From contig CBDDBR010000011.1 of assembly GCA_965225895.1 (NCBI GenBank), positions 310,001 through 374,000 of the forward strand: 64,000 nt of DNA. The letters run 5' to 3'. The stretch comes from Endobugula sp965225895. GTDB taxonomy: Bacteria; Pseudomonadota; Gammaproteobacteria; Pseudomonadales; Cellvibrionaceae. Shown here one piece after another: positions 35,870-43,332 of the stretch. Position numbers and translations under genes: made by a program. The notes below the pieces were generated by a model. That model saw nothing but the letters and a program-made list of their open reading frames with translations, did no database searches and had not been told where the DNA came from. The stretch's first letter is position 1, and each line of letters begins with the position of its first letter.

Positions 35870-35929
35870 TATTTTTCAATAACAATAATGATTGCTGAGC
35901 CATTCTGTATTGTCACAGGGAAGTGCTTA

Positions 35930-36385
35930 TCAATTTTTCCATTTTTGTTTCGATATATCATCAGATTGTTTGGCTTCTACCCAGTGCTCACCTTGTGCTG
36001 TTATTTCTTTTTTCCAAAAAGGTGCTTCTGTCTTTAAAAAATCCATAATGAATTCTGCTGCCGCAAAGGCGTCGTGCCTATGTGCGCTATTTACGCCAAC
36101 AAAAACAATGTTTTCCCCTAAGGTTAAATGACCAATGCGATGAATGACTCGTGTGTTGATAATATCCCAGCGCTGTGTGGCTTGCGTAATAATATCGTGT
36201 AACACTTTTTCTGTCATAGCAGGGTAGTGCTCAAGGAAAAGATCAGTTTGATCGTCTTGGGTAAATTCTCTAACTAAACCTGTAAAAGTAACAATGGCGC
36301 CAATGCGAGGTGCATCAAGAGAAAGGCGTTGATGCTCTTGTTCAACAGAAAAGTCATCGGTTTGTATGCTGATTGTATGGCTCAT
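35930..36385 (-). CDS. moaE: Molybdopterin synthase catalytic subunit MoaE
   Basis: MoaE accepts sulfur from MoaD thiocarboxylate and converts cPMP to molybdopterin. The 151 residues match the family. Visible: GAIVTFTGLVR, the RIGHLTLGENIVFVGV strand, RHDAFAAAEFIMDFLK and the catalytic KTEAPFWKKE region. It is the last gene of a six-gene minus-strand run and lies 1 base after the moaD stop. It converges on cqsA. Confidence 0.95.
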   Translation of the reverse strand: MSHTISIQTDDFSVEQEHQRLSLDAPRIGAIVTFTGLVREFTQDDQTDLFLEHYPAMTEKVLHDIITQATQRWDIINTRVIHRIGHLTLGENIVFVGVNSAHRHDAFAAAEFIMDFLKTEAPFWKKEITAQGEHWVEAKQSDDISKQKWKN

Positions 36386-36386
36386 A

Positions 36387-36635
36387 CTAACCGCCAGTTA
36401 CTGGTGGAAAAAAGGCAACTTCATCGCCATCGTTTAAGATGTGCTCATCTTGAGCCATGGTTTGGTTTACAGCGGATAAAATATTTTTTTTGAATGCATG
36501 TTGCCATTGCTGACCTCGTTCACTAAGCATCGCTTTAAGGTCTTTAATGGTGGCAATGTTTGTATGCCATTCTATGTCTTCTTCGCTGCAGCGAATATCG
36601 TCCTTGAGTTGTGCAAAATAAATAATGTGTAGCAT
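36387..36635 (-). CDS. moaD: Molybdopterin synthase sulfur carrier MoaD
   Basis: An 82-residue ubiquitin-fold protein with the obligatory C-terminal Gly-Gly (FPPVTGG) that is adenylated and thiocarboxylated. It works with MoaE, encoded next to it. The gene is placed 4 bases after moaC. Confidence 0.94.
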   Translation of the reverse strand: MLHIIYFAQLKDDIRCSEEDIEWHTNIATIKDLKAMLSERGQQWQHAFKKNILSAVNQTMAQDEHILNDGDEVAFFPPVTGG

Positions 36636-36639
36636 ACGT

Positions 36640-37119
36640 TTACGGCTCTTTGTTTAGCCAATCGGATTTACCGCCACGCTTTTCAATAATTTTAATATCA
36701 CTGATCACCATGGTCTTGTCTACCGCTTTGCACATATCGTATAAAGTCAGTGCGGCGACTGATGTGGCGGTGAGGGCTTCCATTTCGACACCTGTTTTAC
36801 CATCAAGTTTACAAAGTGATTGTACCAATACACGATTGTGTTCTGGCTCAGGTGTGAGTTCAACACTAATTTTAGTCAGTGCAAGCGGGTGACATAGTGG
36901 TATCAAATCAGCACATTTTTTTGCGGCTTGAATACCTGCGATACGTGCGGTGGCAAATACATCGCCTTTTTTGTGTCCGCCATCAATAATGAGTTGCAGG
37001 GTTTCTGCTTGCATACTGATGTAACCTGTAGCAATGGCTGTGCGTGTTGTGATGGCTTTGTCGCTCACATCTACCATGTAGGCGTTGCCGTTTTGGTTGA
37101 TGTGAGTGAGCTTGCTCAT
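36640..37119 (-). CDS. moaC: Cyclic pyranopterin monophosphate synthase MoaC
   Basis: MoaC makes cPMP from the MoaA product in molybdenum cofactor synthesis. The 159 residues show the family blocks IAGIQAAKKCADLIPLCHPL (with catalytic-region residues), KTGVEMEALTATSVAALT and YDMCKAVDK. The start overlaps the dapE stop by 4 bases (ATGA). moaA is not in the window. Confidence 0.96.
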   Translation of the reverse strand: MSKLTHINQNGNAYMVDVSDKAITTRTAIATGYISMQAETLQLIIDGGHKKGDVFATARIAGIQAAKKCADLIPLCHPLALTKISVELTPEPEHNRVLVQSLCKLDGKTGVEMEALTATSVAALTLYDMCKAVDKTMVISDIKIIEKRGGKSDWLNKEP

Positions 37120-38279
37120 GAAAGGAGTTCTTTGAGTATGTTGTGATAGATGTTACTGAGTGTATCCAGATCACTAGCGCGTATACATTCATCAACCTGA
37201 TGAATGGTGGCATTGACGGGGCCTAGCTCAACGACTTGTGTGCCTGTGGGTGCAATAAAGCGCCCATCCGATGTGCCTCCAGCCGTAGAAAGTTCAGTAT
37301 CTAAACCCGTGACAGATTGAATCGATTTTACAGCGGCCTCTACCAATTTTCCTTCAGCAGTTAAAAACGGTTGTCCACTCAGATTCCACTGAATGTCATA
37401 ATTTAACTGATGCTTTTGCAAAATAGCTTCTGTACGTGTTTTTAATTTGTCTGCTGTTACCTCGGTAGAAAAGCGAAAATTGCAAATGACGTCGACTTTA
37501 CCAGGAATAACATTGGTCGCACCTGTACCACCATTAATGTTAGAGATTTGAAATGTAGTCGCAGGGAAAAAATCATTGCCGTTATCCCAGTGCTCATTAT
37601 TTAAATCAGCTAATGCAGGCGCTAAGCGGTGGATAGGATTGTCTGCAAGATGCGGATAAGCGACATGTCCTTGTTTACCGTAAACGGTTAATACCGCCCC
37701 TAATGAGCCGCGTCGACCATTCTTAATGGTGTCGCCTACTTTATTGGTGCTTGATGGTTCGCCAACAATACACCACTCAATATGTGTGCCTTCATTTTGT
37801 AAGTGCTGAACAACTTTTACCGTACCATCAATAGCAGGGCCTTCTTCGTCAGCGGTGATTAAAAAAGCAATGCGGCCAGAATGATTTGGATATGCAGCAA
37901 CAAATTCTTCACAAGCAATAACCATAGAAGCAAGGCTGCCTTTCATGTCAGCTGCGCCACGGCCATATAACATGCCATCTTTAATTGTTGGAGAAAATGG
38001 TGGAATTTGCCATTCAGATTCTGGCCCTGTTGGCACTACGTCGGTATGACCTGCGAAACATAAAATAGGGCCGCTATCGCCGCGTACAGCCCATAAATTA
38101 TCAATAGCGGGCCCACCTTCATCAAATGTAAGAGTTTGGCAATGAAAACCTATCGCTTCTAAGCGTGCTTGCATCAGTGGTTGGCAGCCCGCGTCTAATG
38201 GTGTGACAGAGGGCCGTTCGATCAGCTCGCAAGCGAGCTGTAGTGTAGGGGATAAGTGATCAGTTGCAGATGAGTTCAT
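37116..38279 (-). CDS. dapE: Succinyl-diaminopimelate desuccinylase DapE
   Basis: DapE removes succinate from N-succinyl-LL-DAP; it is a di-zinc M20 enzyme. The 387-residue protein has CFAGHTDVVPTG (first metal His and base Asp), GRGAADMKGS, TADEEGPA (catalytic Glu) and GGTSDGRF. It overlaps dapD by 1 base (TAATG) and moaC by 4, so these genes are translationally linked. Confidence 0.97.
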   Translation of the reverse strand: MNSSATDHLSPTLQLACELIERPSVTPLDAGCQPLMQARLEAIGFHCQTLTFDEGGPAIDNLWAVRGDSGPILCFAGHTDVVPTGPESEWQIPPFSPTIKDGMLYGRGAADMKGSLASMVIACEEFVAAYPNHSGRIAFLITADEEGPAIDGTVKVVQHLQNEGTHIEWCIVGEPSSTNKVGDTIKNGRRGSLGAVLTVYGKQGHVAYPHLADNPIHRLAPALADLNNEHWDNGNDFFPATTFQISNINGGTGATNVIPGKVDVICNFRFSTEVTADKLKTRTEAILQKHQLNYDIQWNLSGQPFLTAEGKLVEAAVKSIQSVTGLDTELSTAGGTSDGRFIAPTGTQVVELGPVNATIHQVDECIRASDLDTLSNIYHNILKELLS

Positions 38280-39313
38280 TAGTTATTCGCGTGTAATTCT
38301 TCGTTTAAAACAATAGATGATTTGTTCGTTAAGCATTCGGTTGCACCGCTTAATGAATTGCGGCGAAATAGAAGATCAGATTGCCCAGCAAGGTCACGCG
38401 CTTTGATCACTTTAACCAGCTCGCCATCGTCTGCCAGTAAGTTAACTTTGGTGCCTGCAGTAATGTACAAACCAGATTCAACGATGCAGCGATCACCAAT
38501 AGGAATACCTACGCCTGAGTTTGCGCCCAATAATGATTCTTTGCCCACAGAGATAACGATGTTTCCACCACCCGATAATGTTCCCATGGTTGAGCATCCG
38601 CCACCAAGGTCAGAGCCTTCGCCTACCACAACACCTGCAGAAATACGGCCTTCAATCATACTAGTACCTAGTGTTCCTGCGTTAAAGTTAACAAAACCTT
38701 CGTGCATGATAGTGGTACCTTCACCAATATGTGCGCCTAAGCGAACACGTGCGGTATGTGCAATACGTACACCAGTAGGCACGACATAGTTTGTCATTTT
38801 AGGGAATTTATCAACGCAGTCGACAGTAAGTAATTCCCCTTTCATGCGTGCAGCGAGTTGGCGCTCAGGTAGTTCGGCAAGATCAATGGCTCCTTGGTTA
38901 GTCCACGCAACATTAGGCAGTACGCCGAATAAGCCATTTAGGTTAGTGCCGTGAGGTTGAACTAGGCGATGAGAGAGTAAGTGAAGCTTTAGGTATCCTT
39001 CAGGTACCGAGCTAGGTGCTGCATCGGTTGCAAGGACTGTAGCGACTAAAGGCTGTTGGCTTGTTGCTAATGTTTTGGCGATGGCAGCTTGATGAGCTTC
39101 TCCAGCCGCGTCGAGAGCTTCACTAAGTGCTGACATTTGAGCGGTGCTTAATGCGATAGCGCTATTGCCTTCGGTGTAGTCAGTGCTTTGCTTAACTGCG
39201 TCAATCAGTGCGGTTGATGGCGCTAGGATAGGCGCTGAATAGAATACGTCTAACCATTGTTGTTGAGCGTTTTGTGTGCCAACGCCTAAGCCGAAACTGT
39301 AAAAATCTGTCAT
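38279..39313 (-). CDS. dapD: Tetrahydrodipicolinate N-succinyltransferase DapD (long form)
   Basis: DapD transfers succinate from succinyl-CoA in the DAP pathway. At 344 residues it is the long Pseudomonas-type form rather than the 274-residue E. coli type. The C-terminal half is a left-handed beta-helix (VRLGAHIGEGTTIMHEGFVNF, GRISAGVVVGEGSDLGGG). It lies 43 bases after yffB and overlaps dapE, matching the Pseudomonas gene order. Confidence 0.96.
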   Translation of the reverse strand: MTDFYSFGLGVGTQNAQQQWLDVFYSAPILAPSTALIDAVKQSTDYTEGNSAIALSTAQMSALSEALDAAGEAHQAAIAKTLATSQQPLVATVLATDAAPSSVPEGYLKLHLLSHRLVQPHGTNLNGLFGVLPNVAWTNQGAIDLAELPERQLAARMKGELLTVDCVDKFPKMTNYVVPTGVRIAHTARVRLGAHIGEGTTIMHEGFVNFNAGTLGTSMIEGRISAGVVVGEGSDLGGGCSTMGTLSGGGNIVISVGKESLLGANSGVGIPIGDRCIVESGLYITAGTKVNLLADDGELVKVIKARDLAGQSDLLFRRNSLSGATECLTNKSSIVLNEELHANN

Positions 39314-39356
39314 GAGTTTGCCTTATATTGATGAGTTCGTTATCGATGTTAATAAA

Positions 39357-39701
39357 TTACTTAAATAGTGTGTGGTAGGTTTTATCATTAAACCCAAGGT
39401 GTACTTCTGTCCCAATGGCAAGCAGTGGGCGCTTAATGAGTGTGGGGTGTTCCAGTATAAGAGGTACCGCATTATCTACGTTAATATTGTCTTTATCGGT
39501 ATCAGATAGTGCTTTCCATGTTGTACTGCGCTTATTGATCAGCGTGGCTAGGCTAGTGGCGTCTAACCATGTGGCGACTTGCTCTGCTGAAATGCCATCA
39601 ATACGAAAGTCGTGAAATTGGTATTCGATATTCTCCGTCTCAAGCCAGCGCCGTGCTTTCTTGACTGTATCGCAGTTTTTAATACCAAAAAGGGTCACCA
39701 T
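39357..39701 (-). CDS. ArsC/Spx-family protein YffB
   Basis: A 114-residue thioredoxin-fold protein with the single active-site Cys in IKNCDTVKKARRWL (Cys 10) and the later KRPLL block. It is the YffB-type relative usually found beside dapE/dapD rather than a true arsenate reductase; its substrate is unknown. It heads the minus-strand run with dapD, dapE and moaCDE. Confidence 0.9.
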   Translation of the reverse strand: MVTLFGIKNCDTVKKARRWLETENIEYQFHDFRIDGISAEQVATWLDATSLATLINKRSTTWKALSDTDKDNINVDNAVPLILEHPTLIKRPLLAIGTEVHLGFNDKTYHTLFK

Positions 39702-39944
39702 AATTAGGCCTCTATAACAGACAACAGCCTGTGTATGTATTGATGTATTGCTAGGATTTATCGGCGCAAATTATAGCAGGAGTGTTATTTTATTACACTA
39801 GGACTGTATTGTGGTGTTGGCATGGTATTCCTCATTGCTTTTTGTGTGTATTGATTGCCGAATAGGGGACGTATTTGATTGCTGCTATTACTTATCTATA
39901 CTTGAATACAGAGGAAATGTATCAATACCGTGCTGTAATGAGTA

Positions 39945-41351
39945 TTGTCTTTCCGTGACTTCTCCTCAGGGATTTTGAATGCTGTGAAACCTATCCATTT
40001 TAAATATAAGATTATTTTATTGTCGGTGTTGCCCATACTTGTGATGAGTGGTGTATTAACGGCGCTGTCGATCCTTAATATTCAAAAATTGGGTGAAAAT
40101 AATATTCAGGGATTTACCGATAGAGTGAATGCTTTGCGTCGAGAAGAGTTAAAAAATTATACGCAAATAGCAGTGAATGCCGTTGAGCATATTTATAAAA
40201 ATACAGCTGATAACGATGTTGAAGCACAGCATATGGTGACGGATATTTTTCGTGGTTTACGTTACGGTGATGATGGTTATTTTTTTGTTTATGACTATCA
40301 GGGCAATAGTATCGTTAATCCACAAAAAACACATTTAGAAGGGCAAAACTTATGGTATTTGCGTGACTCTAACGGTGTTTATGTTATTCGTTCTTTAGTG
40401 CGTGAAGGAAAGAATGATTTAGGTGGCTATACCGAATATATTTGGGAAAAACCTTCACTGGGCCGTGAGGTTGATAAAGTGAGTTTTAGTATTGGCTTAA
40501 GCGATTGGAATTGGATGGTGGGTACTGGGATTTATCTTGATGATATCGATAAAGTCACAGGGGAAATTAAAGAAGATATTGATAAAAATACAAAAAATAT
40601 TGCACTAATTACGCTGGGTATATCACTGTTTTTTACTTGTTGTGTTGCGGTATTGGCTATTCGTCTTACGGTATCGCAAGGACGTTTTGCAAGCTATAAA
40701 CTGCAAAAATTATCACGTTCTTGTGTGCGAGAGCGTGAGCTGGATCGCGTTAAAATGGCAGATAGCTTACACGCTGATGTGAGTGGCGGAATTGTTTCTT
40801 GTATCAAAAAATATAAGGCGCTGTTAAAGGCGTGTGATTCCAATAAGGTTGTGCAAGAAAAATCACTGGCTGTTATGTCAGAGTTAAATAAATTATTGGC
40901 AAGTGTTGAAAAAATAGCGAATGATTTGCACCCCAAAGTGTTAGTGGATGAAGGTCTGGGTGTGGCAGTTGAGGGTTTGGCTGAAACCTTATCTCATGAA
41001 AGTGGCATTCGCATTCATACTAAGCTAATAGTGAACTCCTTAGAGCGCTTACCGCTAGATGTAGAAACCGTGTGTTACCGAATTGTAGAAGAAGCATTAA
41101 GTAACGTATTACGACACTCAAATGCGTCCGAAGTGAGTGTGAGGATGCGGCAGTCCCGAAGTGTGCTTAATTTAACAATACAAGATGATGGTATGGGGTT
41201 TGATTTAGAAGAGGTGTTAGCGCATCGCCACCGTGGTTCTGGTTTGTTGGTAATGGAATTACATGCTGAACTATTAAGTGGTGCTTTTACATTGTTTTCT
41301 GCCAAAGAAACGGGTACTACTATCAAGGTAAGCGTGCCTCTCAATATGTAA
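39945..41351 (+). CDS. Cache-domain sensor histidine kinase (NarX-like type)
   Basis: A sensor kinase of up to 468 residues. There are membrane helices at about 25-47 and 218-240. The segment between them is a periplasmic single-Cache domain with the typical GDDGYFFVYDYQGNSIVNP and WNWMVGTGIYLDDID. The cytoplasmic part has a HisKA_3-like region with RVKMADSLHADVSGG (probable phospho-His) and an ATPase domain with EEALSNVLRHSNAS and DDGMGF. No response-regulator gene is adjacent, so it is an orphan here. The start is uncertain: TTG 39945, TTG 39975 and GTG 39984 are all in frame. Its stop is only 4 bases from the convergent nth stop. Confidence 0.83.
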   Translation: MSFRDFSSGILNAVKPIHFKYKIILLSVLPILVMSGVLTALSILNIQKLGENNIQGFTDRVNALRREELKNYTQIAVNAVEHIYKNTADNDVEAQHMVTDIFRGLRYGDDGYFFVYDYQGNSIVNPQKTHLEGQNLWYLRDSNGVYVIRSLVREGKNDLGGYTEYIWEKPSLGREVDKVSFSIGLSDWNWMVGTGIYLDDIDKVTGEIKEDIDKNTKNIALITLGISLFFTCCVAVLAIRLTVSQGRFASYKLQKLSRSCVRERELDRVKMADSLHADVSGGIVSCIKKYKALLKACDSNKVVQEKSLAVMSELNKLLASVEKIANDLHPKVLVDEGLGVAVEGLAETLSHESGIRIHTKLIVNSLERLPLDVETVCYRIVEEALSNVLRHSNASEVSVRMRQSRSVLNLTIQDDGMGFDLEEVLAHRHRGSGLLVMELHAELLSGAFTLFSAKETGTTIKVSVPLNM

Positions 41352-41355
41352 CAGA

Positions 41356-42009
41356 TTAGGCTTTTTTAGTGACCTTGGGCTTTTTTCTATTTGGGTAGCA
41401 TTGGGTGCAGATAGGGCATACCGTGCCGTCGCAACCGCGTGCAGAGCAATACTCTCGTCCATAGTAAATGATTTGCACGTGCAGTTTATTCCATAATTCT
41501 TTAGGGAATAAGCGCTTCAAATCTTTTTCTGTTTGAACTACATTTTTTCCACTAGTGAGTCCCCAGCGTTGAGCTAGGCGATGAATGTGTGTGTCTACAG
41601 CAAAGGCAGGAATGTTAAAAGCTTGTGACATCACTACGCTAGCCGTTTTATGGCCAACGCCAGGTAGTGTTTCTAGTGCGTCCATGTCGGCAGGGATTTG
41701 GCCGTCATATTCTTCGGCAATGATTTTTGATAGTGTGGATATAGCTTGTGATTTCTTAGGTGATAAGCCACAAGGACGAATGACGGCTTTTATTTTTTCA
41801 ACGGGTACCTTTGCCATATCAAAAGGATTGTCTGCCAAAGCCCATAGTGCAGGTGTGACTTTGTTGACGCGTTCATCTGTGCATTGTGCCGATAATAATA
41901 CTGCCACCAATAATGTGTAAGGATCTTTGTGATCCAAAGGAATTGGCGGCTTTGGGTATAGCGCTTCTAAGGTCTGAATAATAAAGTCGACACGTTCTTT
42001 CTTTAACAT
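41356..42009 (-). CDS. nth: Endonuclease III (base-excision DNA glycosylase)
   Basis: Nth removes oxidised pyrimidines and nicks abasic sites. The 217-residue protein has the helix-hairpin-helix LPGVGHKTASVV with the catalytic Lys and the following catalytic Asp in AVDTHIHR. The C-terminal cysteine region has Cys at 188, 193, 198, 201 and 204, which does not follow the E. coli spacing C-X6-C-X2-C-X5-C. An iron-sulfur cluster is still probable, but with altered geometry. The gene lies 15 bases after dapC. Confidence 0.92.
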   Translation of the reverse strand: MLKKERVDFIIQTLEALYPKPPIPLDHKDPYTLLVAVLLSAQCTDERVNKVTPALWALADNPFDMAKVPVEKIKAVIRPCGLSPKKSQAISTLSKIIAEEYDGQIPADMDALETLPGVGHKTASVVMSQAFNIPAFAVDTHIHRLAQRWGLTSGKNVVQTEKDLKRLFPKELWNKLHVQIIYYGREYCSARGCDGTVCPICTQCYPNRKKPKVTKKA

Positions 42010-42024
42010 ATGCTGAGGTTTTTA

Positions 42025-43251
42025 TTAGGAATTTTGGAGTAACAATATAAACTTTTTGATACGTTCAGCGGCTTCTTTACACTCTTCAACGGAGGCAACC
42101 AGCGCCATGCGTACATGATTGTCGCCAGGGTTGATACCATTAATATCTCTGCTGAGTAAGCTACCTGGAAGTACGGTAATGTGCTGTTCGCTAAATAATT
42201 GTTTGGCAAATTCAATGTCATTGATGGGTGTTTTTGCCCATAAATAAAAGCTGGCGGGTGGTTGTTGTATGTCCCATACGCTCTGTAATATCTCGCCAAA
42301 TAAACGATACTTTTCTCGATATTGATCACGATTTTCTTTTACGTGTGCCTCATCTTGCCACGCGCTAATACTTGCGATTTGTGTTGGAAGTGACATGGCG
42401 CAACCGTGGTAAGTGCGATATAGCAGAAATTTTTGAATCAACGATTTGTCGCCCGCGACAAAGCCCGAGCGTAACCCCGGTAAATTAGAGCGCTTAGATA
42501 AGCTGTGAAATACTACACAGCGTTCGTATTGATTGCGGCCAAGTTTTGCGCACACTTCAAGTAAACCTGTAGGAGGATTGTTTTCATCTCGGTAAAGCTC
42601 GGAGTAGCATTCGTCGCTGGCAATAATAAAGTCATAGCGATCAGCAAGAGTAATTAATTTTTTATATTTTTCGCTACTGATCAGTTGTCCCGTGGGGTTG
42701 CCTGGTGAGCATAAAAATAACAGTTGGCATCGTTGCCATTCATCTTCAGTGACTTCGTCAAAATCGGGTAGGTAATTGTTGCTTTCTACACAGTTGAGCA
42801 GCTTAAGTTGTGCTCCCGCAAGTAGTGTTGCCCCTTCATAAATTTGATAAAAAGGGTTAGGTGATATCACTAAGGCATCTTTTTTCTGGGTGTTAATAAC
42901 TGCTTGAGTAAAGGCAAATAAAGCTTCTCTGGTACCGTTAACAGGTAAGATATGTTGGTCGGCGGTGAGTGTATTTGGTGTGAGAGTAAAGCGTGTACTT
43001 GCCCATTGGCTAATAGCTTCGCGCAGTTCTGCTGTGCCTTTTGTTGAGGGGTATTGGCTAAAGCGTTGTATGTTTTGTGTCAAAGTATCCAATACAAATT
43101 GCGGCGGTAAGTGTTTGGGTTCGCCAATAGAGAGTGCAATATGTGAAAGATCGGGGTTGGGTGTGAGGTCAGCCTTAATCTTGTTGAGTTTTTCAAAAGG
43201 GTAAGGGTGTAGTTTATCTAAATTTGGATTGGTCATTATAGCTTGTGTCAT
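42025..43251 (-). CDS. dapC: Succinyldiaminopimelate aminotransferase DapC
   Basis: A PLP-dependent class I/II aminotransferase of about 408 residues that forms N-succinyl-LL-DAP from the keto acid. Recognised by LHPYPFEKLNKIKADLTP at the N-terminus, LCSPGNPTGQLIS, SDECYSELYRDE and the Schiff-base Lys in SLSKRSNLPGLRSGF. The position after glnD is the known DapC location in Pseudomonas-like genomes. Start candidates are ATG at 43251, ATG at 43236 and a TTG at 43260; none has a clear ribosome binding site. Confidence 0.93.
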   Translation of the reverse strand: MTQAIMTNPNLDKLHPYPFEKLNKIKADLTPNPDLSHIALSIGEPKHLPPQFVLDTLTQNIQRFSQYPSTKGTAELREAISQWASTRFTLTPNTLTADQHILPVNGTREALFAFTQAVINTQKKDALVISPNPFYQIYEGATLLAGAQLKLLNCVESNNYLPDFDEVTEDEWQRCQLLFLCSPGNPTGQLISSEKYKKLITLADRYDFIIASDECYSELYRDENNPPTGLLEVCAKLGRNQYERCVVFHSLSKRSNLPGLRSGFVAGDKSLIQKFLLYRTYHGCAMSLPTQIASISAWQDEAHVKENRDQYREKYRLFGEILQSVWDIQQPPASFYLWAKTPINDIEFAKQLFSEQHITVLPGSLLSRDINGINPGDNHVRMALVASVEECKEAAERIKKFILLLQNS

Positions 43252-43332
43252 TGTTGGCAAGGTTAGAGTCGGCTAGGTGAGTGTTGACTAGGCTAGCCTT
43301 GGTGAAATAATTTTTAGCTCAGTTTGTGTGTG

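Noticed and set aside
38322..38789. 155-residue plus-strand open frame inside dapD
   Set aside because: Antisense to the beta-helix repeats of dapD; Pro/Ser-rich shadow translation with no recognisable domain.
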